Positions 23,855 through 35,365 are shown, numbered from the stretch's first letter. The stretch: 64,000 bases of DNA from Myrica gale (GCA_963930655.1 OZ005600.1:7009501-7073500), one strand, 5' to 3'. Numbers and translations: made by a program. Notes: generated by a model not told the origin, from the sequence alone.

Positions 23855-24548
23855 CAGGGCCGGCTCAAACAAAATGGAGGCCTAAGGCAAAATAAATTAA
23901 TAGGCTTTTTATATAAAATATTTAAAAGGGATAAATGCAAAATCAGTCCCTGTGCTATACGCAAAAATCGTTTTAGTCCCTGTGATATGAAAAACATCGA
24001 TTTAGTCCCTGTAATTCTATTTTCATTTGTTATTAGTCCTCCATCAGGGACTGATTTTATCACTTTCTGAAATCACAAAGACTAAATTGATACTTTTCAT
24101 ATCACATGGACTAAATCGATTTTTGCGTATAGCACAAGGACCAATTTTGCATTTATCCCTATTTAAAATTACCTGAAAATTATTAAATTTAATATAAAAT
24201 ATTAAAGGCCCCATTAATTATTTTTTATGAGGCCCTCATACATGACATCAAGGCCCCATGACTAAAACAATTAATAAATTTATAAGACATTTTTTCTCTT
24301 TGAGCAGAGTTCAGAAATATTTAAAAAAGAATTCGAAAGTCTGGAAGAAATATATATGTCCACTCATTATAAAAAAAATATGAAAAGATTGCATTTTGTC
24401 TTTTTTTTTTATTAACTCAGTTGTCTTTTTATTTTTGGGTCATCTACAACACAAAAAAAAATATATATATTTTTAGTCTTTACGGGGCCTTGCTCAGGGT
24501 GAGGCCTTAGGCCACCGCCTAACTTGCCTTACCCTTGAGCCGGCCCTG
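23855..24548. mobile_element. hAT-like non-autonomous element with 8-bp target duplication
   Basis: The ends are CAGGGCCGGCTCAA at 23855 and TTGAGCCGGCCCTG at 24548, perfect 14-bp inverted repeats. ACAACAGG flanks both sides (23847-23854 and 24549-24556), the 8-bp duplication expected of hAT elements. No transposase is encoded. It lies within the LINE 5' region and contains a second element at 23928-24159. Confidence 0.9.
23928..24159. mobile_element. Mutator-like MITE nested in the hAT-like element
   Basis: The ends are GGGATAAATGCAAAAT and ATTTTGCATTTATCCC, and the inverted repeats continue inward for about 40 bp with few changes. TATTTAAAA flanks both sides (23919-23927 and 24160-24168), a 9-bp duplication diagnostic of Mutator-like elements. 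The 232-bp element has no coding capacity. The words AGTCCCTGTG repeat internally. Confidence 0.9.
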
Positions 24549-24880
24549 ACAACAGGGGAGAAATGGTAGGGAAGACCAGGGGAACACCAAGGGAACAAAG
24601 AAAGTAAAGGCCAAGGAGAGCAACAAAATATAGACGGTGGAAAAATAGGAGATGCGGGTGAAGGAAAGGAAGAATGAGAGGTAAGGGAAAAGAGGGAGAG
24701 GTGAAAAGGCACAAGAAGGCCTCTGGGAGGAGGAGGCAGGGAGGAGAGAGGCGTTGAGAGGGAGAGGCGGTCGAAAGACGGGGAAAAGGCTAGGAGGAGA
24801 GAGAGGGAGAGCGCGATGCTCAGAGGCTCCAGCGAGCTGTGAGATGAGGCCTTAAGTTGATTCAATTTACTTATTACTCT

Positions 24881-25060
24881 AGGGGTGCGTTTGCACCAAA
24901 AATTTCACAAAATATTTCACCAACTCACAATAAAATACTACAATATAATCTCTCTCTCCCATAAAAAATATAAAAAATAATTTCTCTTTTCACTTTTTCA
25001 CTAAATCCAATACCAACACTAAAACCAATACCAAAAAATTTTCAACACAAAGATAACCTT
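24881..25060 (+). mobile_element. MITE, dispersed family copy
   Basis: Begins near AGGGGTGCGTTTGCACC and carries the family core AATATAATCTCTCTCTCCCA, then TTTTCACTAAATCCAATACC. It ends near TTCAACACAAAGATAACC. Matches the copies at 52812 and 62557 in the same orientation. The exact right end is unsure. Confidence 0.6.
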
Positions 25061-26129
25061 GGTTGATGCTAACCTCAGGTCTAATGTACTGGCTACTCAG
25101 TCTCGTCACATACTTGTGTATTTACTTTCGTACTAAGGATTTCTACTCCGCATTTTGACTGGAAAAGATTAAAAAAAAAAAAGTTGCTCGAGGATCCAAC
25201 CTTGTCTCTAGTGAATGTATGACGCACGTAAGGAATAATAATGAACCACTTTCGAGCTTATCAAATTACTGTGAATGACAACCGAAGAAAGTCATTTATC
25301 ACAGTCCCTCCGTCCCCAGACGTTACAAGGACTTGTTTTCCCAGTCATTTGACTTTGCATCAAATTTTTGTACTTCCTACAACGGTGGAAAACTAGCACC
25401 AAGCGTTATCATGAGCATAAGAAACCCAAAAAGATTCCAACTATATGCTGAGTAATAGGAATTGGATAAAAGAATATTCATCAATCTGTCTGCATACAAT
25501 TACCCAAAAAAAACCAAAGAATATGTCATATATATATCTACATCAATTTCACTAATTAGGGTTTTCAGTTACATAGGGGTGTTATTTACAACATATGGTA
25601 ATCGACAGAGTGAAAAGAAAAAAAAAAGAGTAGAAAATGAGACTACATTCAACTACGAGAAAAGCAACCCAGATGGAATATTCAAAATGCAGTGGAATTC
25701 GTACACAAACTTTTACCTACAAAACGGAAGAATTTCTTCATGTGAATTGTGAGCTCTGCCTCTATCACCATAAAGTTGCTCTCCTTGCGCCATATGATGC
25801 ATGCCATCTCAAAAGAACATTCAGGAACAGCCTCTAAGTCTGAAAAATAATATTAAAGGACAAGGAGGAAATTCAATGTACATAACACACAAGAAGTCCA
25901 GAATGCAATGTGATCTAAACGACTGTGGCCAAATGCATCACGCTGGATGCACCTAGTCAAATGTGTTTCCCGTGATGGGCTATAGAAATGTTCTGCAGCA
26001 ACACTACCAACCATGACCACAAAAGAAAAAGGCCCAAAAACAACCTTAAAACTTTGTGTCTTTCAATCCAAATATCTTGAAGAAAAAACTCAAAAAAGAG
26101 AGGAGCAAAATTAATTCATTTTGAACTTA
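25061..26129. other. Intergenic with a possible Stowaway end
   Basis: No gene seen. CCCTCCGTCCCC near 25306 resembles a Stowaway MITE terminus (CTCCCTCCGT), but no opposite end was found. The frame at 25462-25752 looks like chance. Confidence 0.4.
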
Positions 26130-28815
26130 ACCTGCTTATTAATTCCTTTGCAATGATTCTAGCATTTAAAAACTGGATGCTTCTCGCAATGTCATCACCA
26201 GATGTTGCAGCTTTCAAGTACAGAAAGCAGTCCTTGTAGGCATCACTCATTTCTTTTAAGTCCCGTCTCTTGTTCATTATCAATTAGCAGTTTCTCTACC
26301 AACTGTTTTTTTTTTCCTGTTCTACTCCCTTCCCTGCTCTTTACCAATTCTTCTAACCTGGAAGCCATGACGATGGCTCGTCTAACATATGCTGAAGGTA
26401 GCTGCAAAAAGAAGAGTTCCCACTTCCCAGTTAACTTTAAACAATAGTCAACATAGATAACAAACCATAAGCATATGTCAAATCAACTGCAAATGAGGCC
26501 CATCCTCATCGTCTAAACACAGAATTAACACTCAACCAAGAGTTCTCTTTCAAAAAAAGAACCCCCCCCCAGCATTTATATTTTCTTTTCTTCCCGATAC
26601 AAACAAATTTTAGGTCAGCTTCTCATTTGTCATGTATATGTGATTCACTTTTTTTTTGAGACTGTTCCATAAGGGGGATTATATATTATGAATTACAACA
26701 CAAAACTACAAAGAGAGTGGAGACAGAGATTTCAACTTCCCTGTGCAAGCTGGGCAACTTTAAAGCAGAAACTCCTATCTGAAACACCAGTCACAAGCTT
26801 ATATAGGTAAGTGACATCTTCATGATCTGATTTAGAGTCGTCCACATCAATACCCTTTTGAGAAGTCAAATATGAAACGTGGCATGTCCCCACAGACCCA
26901 GGAAACTCATTTCTAATATCGGCAATCTTGGGATAGTGGGTGACGAATAGGACCATGCATCTTTACTTCTCTAGCAGATAATGCAGTGTAGCATCAGCAA
27001 TAGCTACACCGTCATGTGTACTTGTTCCTCTCCCAAGTTCATCAATTATAACCAATGAACGTGCTGTGAAACTGAGGAGTATATGTGAAGCCTCGCTTAA
27101 CTCTTCTAGGAAGGTGCTTCTCCCTTTTTGTATACAGTCAGAAGCGCCCATTTGGGTGTAGATCCCTTCTAGCACATGGAGTTTTGCTGATGATGCTGGT
27201 ACAAAGGAACCAACCTAAAGGCCAGAGCAATTCCCATAACTCAGTGAGCGATCCATTTTGTCAAACAAACACCACAAGAGGAAGACTTCGGCTGTGAGCC
27301 AAAGATTAAAAAAACATACTAGAACCCATGACAGAATATGATACAAATTATCAAGTTTCATCCCAAAACCAATTGGCAATGGGAAGATGTGGTCCAACAG
27401 GTATATGAAGCACAAGGCTAAATGATCTCTAATCAATGTGGGACTCTAACACTCCCCCTCACGTGCAGACCGAATAAACACGGTCCATGCACGTGGAAAA
27501 CAAATGGGGAACACAAACAAGTGGGTCAAGCCCAGAAATAGTTGGCTCCGATACCATATCAAGTTTCATCCCAAAACCAATTGACAATGGGAAGAGGTGG
27601 CCCAACAGGTATATGAAGCACAAGGTTAAATGGTCTCTAATCAATGTGGGACTCTAACACAAATAAATGCATTGATGGGAAAATAACAATTAAGGAGAGC
27701 TCCACTTTTCCTTCTTCTTTTATAGGGAGAACTCCACTTGATATCCGAACACCCAAATCAATTGCACTTTTCCCAGGATAAACGCTGGTCTTCTTGCTAA
27801 CAATGAAGTATCAAAATAAATGCACAATCCATCACTTCAACAATCCAAAAGCTACAATGAAACTTGACATCCAAAGGAAAAATTCTATAAGTACAACTCC
27901 TGAGAAGCTACAAGAAAACAAGAGGACCAGCCGCATTTTTGAAGAATGCAACTGATTTGAAAATATTGCACAGGGTTCATTATGAGTACAGTCAACACCC
28001 TACATGCTAGTTGTAGATTTGATTTTACCTGAGCCATGATTGCAATGAGAGCAACTTGGCGAATGTAGGCATGTAGCAACTCTTTCCACCCATGTTGGAT
28101 CCAGTAACAATCTGACAATACTCTCAGTTGGAATGCAAATTTGTGTCATTTGGAACAAAACTGTCTTGTAATATAATTTCCAAAACCTGGTCAAAAGTAG
28201 TAAGCAGTAAACAGATTCAAAGAACAATCCATACAATACACAACTAACTGAAGGAGAATTTGATTAGTTTTGACACATACTGGACGACCAGAACAGATAC
28301 GTATCTGAACAGGTTCATCTTCGTGGGCAAATTCTGGATGAACGTAATTCTGCAACAGATTAGTGGCTAGGATTACATAACAACGTACCGACAATTATAA
28401 ATGCACATATAGCGGGAAATTGAAATTACCTTATACCTTAATGATTTTTCACCTTGATAAATGCATAAGGATTATTATGGGAAAGCACAAAAATTATTTT
28501 TCAGCACTTCTATGGTAGACAATACTGATGGACCAAAGGGATACGGGTCTAATTTAGGGACACGGGGTAATTATTCATCCAAAAGTAAACCTTATTTCTG
28601 GAAAGAATGGCAAGTGAATGCAGACAATCCAAAGTAGCTAGTGCTTGAACAGCAGCTTGGAACTCGGCATAATATTTTACTGAATCCCTTTAGAAAGCTA
28701 TCCCAAGCAGCTCGACAGGAAACAGTTAGCTTCTCATTTGCCAGGGATAACTGGTCTAAGCCAGTCAATACTTCAGGTGGGTGATATCGTATTGTTTTTT
28801 TGGTACTATTTACCT
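26130..28815 (-). pseudogene. MSH3: Truncated MSH3 (DNA mismatch repair) pseudogene
   Basis: Minus-strand pieces follow plant MSH3 in order. 28815-28585 carries IRYHPPEVLTGLDQLSLANE through LATLDCLHSLAILSRNK. 28350-28269 carries NYVHPEFAHEDEPVQI. 28190-28025 carries the Walker A region TGSNMGGKSCY and IRQVALIAIMAQ. 27217-26963 carries [31 protein letters not shown] and the Walker [13 protein letters not shown]. 26960-26745 carries VLFVTHYPKIADI through FKVAQLAQ. 26405-26130 is the C-terminal tail. Breaks are visible: one extra base before YAEFQ (near 28670), a TGA before EYCQIVTG (near 28130), an 8-bp insertion after KSCY (near 28068) and a TAA after HYLLEK (near 26960). The N-terminal two thirds are absent. 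The family binds insertion/deletion loops with MSH2; this copy cannot encode that. Introns are retained, so it is not a retrocopy. Confidence 0.88.
27349..27659 (-). mobile_element. TRIM (miniature LTR retrotransposon), structurally complete
   Basis: Two 103-bp direct LTRs (27349-27451 and 27557-27659) differ at about five positions. On the minus strand each starts TGTTAGAGTCCC and ends CTTGATA. Directly after the 5' LTR is a primer-binding site TGGTATCGGAGCC (27556-27544), complementary to initiator tRNA-Met with one mismatch. Directly before the 3' LTR is the purine tract GAGGGGGAG (27460-27452). CAAAT flanks both sides (27344-27348 and 27660-27664). The 105-bp interior is noncoding. It sits in an intron of the MSH3 pseudogene. 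Confidence 0.92.
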
Positions 28816-30368
28816 TAACTCAATTCGGAGGGACTTTAACATCTACGGGCAACTGCAGCAAGGCTACACTGAGTTAGGTATACAATTGCAGGAATATTTA
28901 TTCAATGCATCAATATTTTTGAAGGGAAAAAACCAAAAGTTAAAGCCAAGCATATCAGTGAAACTGAAAGACAGAGAACAAGGTCATTAACAATCATTTT
29001 TTTTCTAATTAAGGTCATTAACAATCATTTTTTCTAATTAAGGTCATTAACAATCATATCTAACCAAAATAAGCATAAAGATAAAAAGGAGAATAATATA
29101 AAGTCCAAGTCGCTAGAGTTTAGTATAGAATGACATAGGTACTGCTTGCTAGTTTCATATCACTCGTTATCTCACCATCGTCCCCAACTTCTAAGCTAAC
29201 TGATAACTAGAGTCCAACACTTAAAGCAAGAGACACATATACAGCGCAATCTACAACTAAATTTACCGCTTAGCCCCAAATGCATAACAATCCTGTCAGG
29301 GATAATGGAGCTATACATGCAACAAACAATCAAGAAAGAGGGGAAAGGAAAAAAGAATACCAACCAAAGAAACTCATCAACGTCAACAGCCAAAAATATC
29401 CACAAGGAAAAAAAAAACCTTATTTAGTCATGTTTAGCGTGAACAATAACAGAAAAATTACCTTCCGTTTAACAAAATAGTTAATAAGAATGCAAGGAGA
29501 CGTAAAGTAACATGATGAAAGATAAACCCAGAATAGAAAAGAGGGAACAAAATAAGAAAGCAGAAAGAAAGAAAAAAAGGAAAAAAAGGAAAAAGAAAGA
29601 AGCTGAAGGAGGTCTATTTTGCATTTAGAGTTTGCATGTGATGGACTTCTGAAGGATTCCATGAAGAGATCCCAAATAGGAATCCTGGTTAAACCGAGTG
29701 GTCTTGCTAGATTGTGGAGTTCAGAATTCGCAAATCATATCAATTGTGGAGGTCAGATTGTTACAACATTTCAAAAGATTTTCCAGCCCAATATCCATCA
29801 AATGGCCTTTTGGCAGAAAGCACCAAAGCCCAGGCAGAGTACATCACCTTCTGTCTTATGCTGCTGATAAAACTTCCTAGAGGCTAGACATCTCCTCATT
29901 GTCGTCAGCGGACTGATCAGTGTAGCATGTAATACGTTGGACTTGGACTGCCCCGATTGTAGTCTATCTAGAATACATGTACATCACGTGGATGGACAGT
30001 AAAAGAATGCTGCTTAATGACAAATAAATATACTCAAATTGATTAAAAAAAATATATACTCAAATTGCTTTAAGTCCACGAAAAAGCAAACGTAGAAAAA
30101 TATGTTTTTAGATTCTTGCCCGGCAGCACAAGTTCAGCATATTTCTAACATCTATTACAAGCTTCAAAACTCGAGAACAGAGGAAGCGAAAGCCCAAAGG
30201 AAATTGAGGAGATGCTAGACCTACGAGAGAAGGAAAATCTCTCTAAAGGAATCCATAATATATCTATCTTTGTCCCACGCGAAGGCAAAGAAGCAAGAGG
30301 AGGGTTCAAGTTTCAAGGCACAAAACAATACAAACGCCCAAAACATTTCTAAGGTATCAAATGCATAC
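28816..30368. other. Intergenic, no gene seen
   Basis: Contains a short tandem repeat (28980-29060) and A/G-rich tracts near 29560-29605. The frames at 29619-29880 have no recognisable homology. A more distant MSH3 exon was looked for and not found. Confidence 0.5.
28980..29060. repeat. Three-copy tandem repeat of about 29-31 bp
   Basis: AAGGTCATTAACAATCAT followed by a T-run and CTAATT is repeated from 28980, 29011 and 29040, with the third unit incomplete. Confidence 0.85.
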
Positions 30369-30369
30369 C

Positions 30370-30380
30370 TATATATATAC
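30370..30380 (+). promoter_or_regulatory. TATA box of the proline-rich protein gene
   Basis: CTATATATATAC lies about 85-93 bp upstream of the ATG at 30463, consistent with a TATA box and a short leader. Confidence 0.6.
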
Positions 30381-30462
30381 AATCATGGTTAAATGTGAGC
30401 ATTAACTTCAGCAAGAACACAACTAAACTCCTTTCTTTTCTGCACCTTTTTCTTGATCATCT

Positions 30463-32616
30463 ATGGCAGACCAAAGGCAACCATTTCGTTTTCGGCTCCC
30501 TTGGCTAGCAGGGGCGCCAACTGCACAACCTCCACGTCCTTCAACTGATTCACAGCCTCCTCGTCCTAGACTTGAAACCCAAACGCCTGCCCGCCCTACC
30601 ACTACTGTCCCCGCTCAGCGGCCACCATTTAGGCCCGCAGGAATAGCCCCAGCACAGCCCCCTCCTTCCCAAGCTCAAGTACCACAAAGAACTGAACCTC
30701 AGCCACCGTCAACAACTCCTGCATCCACTCAACCCCAGGTCGCTTCCCAAGCTCAAGTACCACAAAGAACTGAACCTCAGCCACAGTCAACATCTCCTGC
30801 ATCCACTCAACCCAAGGTCACTACCCAACCATCAGCTTCCCAAGCTCAAGTACCACAAAGAACTGAACCTCAGCCACCGTCAACATTTCCTGCATCCACT
30901 CAACCCCAGGTCGCTACCCAGCCATCAGCTTCCCAAGCTCAAGTACCGCAAAGAACTGAACCTCAGCCACCGTCAACATTTCCTGCATCCACTCAACCCC
31001 AGGTCGCTACCCAGCCATCAGCCTCCCAAGCTCAAGTACCACAAAGAACTGAACCTCAGCAACCGTCAACGTCTCCTGCATCCACTAAACCTCAGGTCGT
31101 CACCCAGCCAGCAGCACCACCATCCCGTCCGACCCCACAAGCCCTCGTTGAAACACGATCATCACCGTCAGATACGACCACGGAGTCTCGAGTCACTTCT
31201 CAACCTGCACCGATATCTCGGACAGCACCTACAACCCCGACTTTAGCTTCCCTACCTCGATCACCATCCCGTGCAGCGCCTCAACCCCGAGCTGCCGGTC
31301 ATGTGCCCTCCTCACCATCTCGCACATCTCAAACCCAACCAACATCGCGGGCAACCCCTCAGCCTCGGCCGCGGACGACATCACAGGCCTCTTCTTCATC
31401 TCGTTCATCCACTCAAGCACAACCAACTGGTCCAACGACATTACAACCCGCAATTGCAGAAAGCTCTCAGCCTACTTCCGCTCTTACTCAGGCCCCTGAG
31501 CAAGAACCAAAGCCAGTGGTGCCCCAGCCACTATCACAAGAGCCTCAACCGAAGGCACAGGTCCCATCTGAGACTACTTTCAAATCCCAGAATCATACCC
31601 CAATTGAAACGTCCTCTCAACCAGATGGAGAGGCAACACGGCCTACAAAAGTTTCGCCGGTTTCTGATGTCATTGGTGACGAAGACAAGCACATAACAAA
31701 GAGAGAGTCAGAGGAAAGGGAAGGAGGGAAGCAAGTAGCTCGAGAAATAATTGCAGAAGAAAAAACAAGCGGACCAGGTTATGAAAAACCAACAAAGAAG
31801 ACAATCACTGGGCCTCTTTCTGAAGCAGCATCCGTTTCTGAAATACGAGTGAAAGACATACCGAGTGCTGGATTTCAAGCTCAACAGGAGCCGAAGCAGG
31901 AGAAGGAAGACACTTTTGACAGAAAGGAGACAATAATTGCCACTAGTTCTAGGGAAAAACAGATCAACATTGCAAGTCCAACGCATCAGAAGGAAAGAAG
32001 AACTTCAAGCATATCAACGACACAGAGGCCGAGTCCTATCTCCAACGGGGAACAACTTCCTCTGCATGAAGAGGTAAGGAAAGATATTTCTAAATTTGTT
32101 CAAAAATTGGCCACTGGCCACCCGATGGGTGAAAAACCAGTTAGTGTCATAACCCTAGCTGGTGAAAATAGAGGAGCGTCAATGCACTTAGGGTTAGATT
32201 CGGCAACAAGAGAAGCCTCTGTCCACATTCACCGGGGTTACAAGCTCAACCCAGACGAGAGCACTGGAGCTACTACTGATGGAGAGGGTAGCTCCAAGGA
32301 TAAAAGGTCTGAAGATCCAACCACCAAAGAAAGTCCGCCATCAAGAGCATTTGTCAATAGCAATGTGCAGAGCGTTAATAACTCAATTTTGTTTAACAGT
32401 TCTGTCACTGAAAGGAATCCTGGCGTCCAGTTGGTCGTTTCTCGTAACCGAGAAGAACCAACGAAATCAAATGGTAAACCAGATTCTCTTGAAACACACA
32501 AGGCTGAGTTCAATGTCATCACCCCGTCCGAGAAGCTTACATATCAGCCGACCATAAGAAGACGGTGTCTCGGAGGCCTTTTCATGGAACCTAGTGACTC
32601 GGATATACCCAGATAA
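30463..32616 (+). CDS. Proline-rich (hydroxyproline-rich-glycoprotein-like) protein with 31-residue repeats
   Basis: Uninterrupted 717-residue frame preceded by a TATA box. Residues 1-68 are Pro/Arg-rich (RFRLPWLAGAP near the start). Residues 69-218 are five tandem units beginning SQAQVPQRTEPQ, of 26, 31, 31, 31 and 31 residues. Residues about 219-350 are Pro/Ser/Thr-rich with Arg, followed by a charged Lys/Glu-rich section. A better-folded C-terminal part has VSVITLAGENRGASMHLG and ends RRRCLGGLFMEPSDSD. No signal peptide is visible, so secretion as a wall glycoprotein is doubtful despite the composition. From memory, a hydroxyproline-rich-annotated gene adjoins a DUF668 gene at At5g51680/51670, and the same pair is adjacent here. 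Function unknown. Confidence 0.85.
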   Translation: MADQRQPFRFRLPWLAGAPTAQPPRPSTDSQPPRPRLETQTPARPTTTVPAQRPPFRPAGIAPAQPPPSQAQVPQRTEPQPPSTTPASTQPQVASQAQVPQRTEPQPQSTSPASTQPKVTTQPSASQAQVPQRTEPQPPSTFPASTQPQVATQPSASQAQVPQRTEPQPPSTFPASTQPQVATQPSASQAQVPQRTEPQQPSTSPASTKPQVVTQPAAPPSRPTPQALVETRSSPSDTTTESRVTSQPAPISRTAPTTPTLASLPRSPSRAAPQPRAAGHVPSSPSRTSQTQPTSRATPQPRPRTTSQASSSSRSSTQAQPTGPTTLQPAIAESSQPTSALTQAPEQEPKPVVPQPLSQEPQPKAQVPSETTFKSQNHTPIETSSQPDGEATRPTKVSPVSDVIGDEDKHITKRESEEREGGKQVAREIIAEEKTSGPGYEKPTKKTITGPLSEAASVSEIRVKDIPSAGFQAQQEPKQEKEDTFDRKETIIATSSREKQINIASPTHQKERRTSSISTTQRPSPISNGEQLPLHEEVRKDISKFVQKLATGHPMGEKPVSVITLAGENRGASMHLGLDSATREASVHIHRGYKLNPDESTGATTDGEGSSKDKRSEDPTTKESPPSRAFVNSNVQSVNNSILFNSSVTERNPGVQLVVSRNREEPTKSNGKPDSLETHKAEFNVITPSEKLTYQPTIRRRCLGGLFMEPSDSDIPR
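30667..31116 (+). repeat. 93-bp in-frame minisatellite
   Basis: Unit starts are 30667, 30745, 30838, 30931 and 31024. The first unit is 78 bp and the rest are 93 bp. Units 3 and 4 are nearly identical, pointing to recent unequal exchange. The period is a multiple of three, so the frame is kept. Confidence 0.92.
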
Positions 32617-35365
32617 TCCTGAAAAGCCCCGACGTCATGGTTGCCGGTTTAACCGTACGGAGAAGGACAAAGATAAGGAAATTGGGGTTCTCTGATCAAG
32701 TGCATTAATACTGCTCCATTAGTATCTGCTTACAGAAATATAATATGTTTGTAATTGGAAGAACGACACAATGTTTGTCACATACAGATAATAAGGATGC
32801 TACATCATCCACCATGCATGTTTATGTGAGAGAAAATAAGCTGTGTACTATGATTAGCATTATAATATCAAGAATGTATTGCAACAATATTTCTTTTGTA
32901 CGGGCTTGTGACTCTAGAAGCGGCACCGATCTCCTCCTGCTTCTTTGTGACTGAAGGGGACAGGTGACTACGGTCTTCTTATAGAGTTTTCCTTCTGGTA
33001 GGTCTACCCTCCCATTTCACGCATGCCTTGAGACTTCGATTCTCTCGTCAAGTCTTGAGCCTCCTTATAGATATCCGCACTATTTTGACCAAATGCTGGG
33101 AGGAAAGATCATTTGTTCCCCACCCACTTTTCCCCTCTCCTCTAATCCCTAAAATGATGAGAAGAGGAAAATAAAAATTGATAAAAGCCTCTCCATGGTG
33201 CAACTGGGTACTGGGTCTGGAGCTTCACCCAAACTCATTAGCCCATTCATATATAAGTTGCTCAGTTAGATTAGGCAAAGCACAAATTGGTTCATTTACT
33301 AATTGAACTTTTTATAATCCATTAGCTTCTTGTATTATATGGATCCGGACTGAATATGGTATCAGTGTTACTCTTGTTCTACTACTATATGGGCCGTGAT
33401 AGTGAACATGGATTATAAGGCCTACCTATCCTTAATGGGAATAGATTTTGATACCAGCCGGATCTCGGTCAATGGGCTTAGATTATGTATTTTTGAATCG
33501 TTAAATGGTTGCCAAACTGATATGCATGAGGTTAGACGAAGAACTCAGGGCATATATAGCAGAGAAGGATATGGTTCGTAGAATCTCATGCTTTTAGTGA
33601 TTCTTAGGAAAGAAGCTACGAAATCGACAAAATCCTTATAGAGGAGATGGCACACATAGTTGAATATTAGTACTTTATTCACGAAGAAATTAGACTCTAA
33701 CACGCTTTCTTAATTTGTGGTGTGATAAAGGCAATATCGCACTATATATCAGTCTCACACGCATTAAAATCCTACATGAAATTAGATATATATATATATA
33801 TATATATATGATACATATTTATATATAGATCTAAATTGCTAAGGTATGATTGATGCATGCTTAGCACCCAAACTGATAAAAGAAAATACTAAAATAGCAA
33901 ATAATCTTTAGTCCGGCCAATGGCTCAAACCAAGAAAGCAATTAAAACAAGTAATGCAGTTTGCCCGATAAAAGTCATAGATAATTGGGGTTTCTATTTA
34001 TGTTAGTCTTGATCGGAACAAAAGGTCCCATCTAATTTGAGTCATCATGATTTATTAATTGTTTTATTTTTATTTTTGGATATATATATATGTATTCCTC
34101 AACCAAGAAGTGGAACAGTCAGGAACAGATAAAAAAAATAAACAGGAGAAACAAATGAGGTTGGCGCCGGTCATGATCCTTGGTCTCAATATGTCTCCCA
34201 TCATCCTAATTCAGATATTATAGGAAATAGCTGTTTGGAAAATTATGGTCATAAAAGGCCCTAAAAAGAAACGAGAAGTGGGCCGGGGAAGGTCGGAACA
34301 TCTTCGAGAGACTTGGGCAATGAGCCGTACGTATTGCAAAAAAAAAGGAAAAAAACATAAAACAAACAAAACAGATATTGAAATCATAATTAATTGAATG
34401 CCAAAAGCCAAGCGGGTGTCGTTCATAAATTAATCAAACGAATAGGCCAAGTTGCGAGTTAAAATATATATTTTTTAAATTCTTAAAAAAGTATGCAAGA
34501 GATACATATTGCCTTTATAGTAAATGGAGGCATCCAATGCGAAGACTTTCTTTTTTTTTTTAATCTGAATGCATATATATATCCAATGTGAAGAAAAAAC
34601 CTAATTTTGCTTGTTTCTTAATTATTTTCCGAAGCAGTTTTAAGTGCTTATCTTTAATTTCTCAACCAATAAAATGATGAGATTTTTCAGTTCCAAGCAT
34701 CTAGCTAGCGGGGCTGAAAAGTCTCCTCAAGGACAAATAAGGGGCCTCCAAGTGTCTCTCATCATCACATTGTATAGGGAAATAAGTATCCTCTTTTGGC
34801 ACTAGTAAGCATTATTAATTAGAATAGCTAGTGGCAGTCTATCCCTAATCATGATCATTAAACAGATATATAATCTACAAGATTCCCTGGAAAAATCACT
34901 AATCTTATTAGGCAATATGGCCCACTGCCTATCTCAATCAAACATCTATTAATTAAGAACTGAGGGGGGAATTGAAGGGAAACCAATAAATTAGGAGTTC
35001 ATGACCAACCACATGAACTTCAAGCATCTGAATCAGGATCCAATGGTATCGTGAACATTACATAATCCTAAAAATGATGATAACATGCACCTAGCTAGCT
35101 AGAGACCAAATGTAAGAGGAATAATTTCACATGGCTGAGGATTGTATTAATTGAAATATTCGACTGGCCTCTTGCATTGTTTTGATTGCCCAAAATCATA
35201 TGATTTACATACAATATATATAGTACCATATACAGATCAGGGTTAGAACGAAAACAAACCCTCTCAAAGATCGCACTGAAACTCAGTTTTAACTAAAAAT
35301 CAACCAGGATGCACATATCAGAAACAAAATTAGAATCAAACAAAAGAAAATAAAAAATATCCCCC
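32617..35365. other. Intergenic, no gene seen
   Basis: AT-rich spacer between convergent genes. It holds a TA microsatellite at about 33786-33810 and other TA-rich tracts (34078-34092, 34572-34582). Short frames at 32745-32954 and 33396-33581 look like chance. Confidence 0.55.

Larger units (their letters stand above)
18125..24865 (-). mobile_element. Degenerate L1-type LINE with nested insertions
   Basis: Read on the minus strand this is, in order: a CT-rich 5' region (24865-24557), an ORF1 remnant, an apurinic endonuclease, reverse transcriptase, a zinc-binding C-terminal region and RNase H. This is the standard plant non-LTR retrotransposon order. The coding regions carry frameshifts and stops, so the copy is dead. 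A 694-bp hAT-like element (23855-24548) and a 585-bp inverted-repeat element (19941-20525) sit inside it. Outer boundaries are approximate and no target duplication was found. Confidence 0.85.

Noticed and set aside
25300..25345. Stowaway MITE
   Set aside because: Only one terminus-like word (CCCTCCGTCCCC) is visible, with no inverted partner or TA duplication, so it is mentioned only as a hint.
31229..31986. Overlapping frames in the proline-rich gene (31229-31453, 31271-31696, 31708-31986)
   Set aside because: They lie within the long proline-rich frame and arise from its biased composition.
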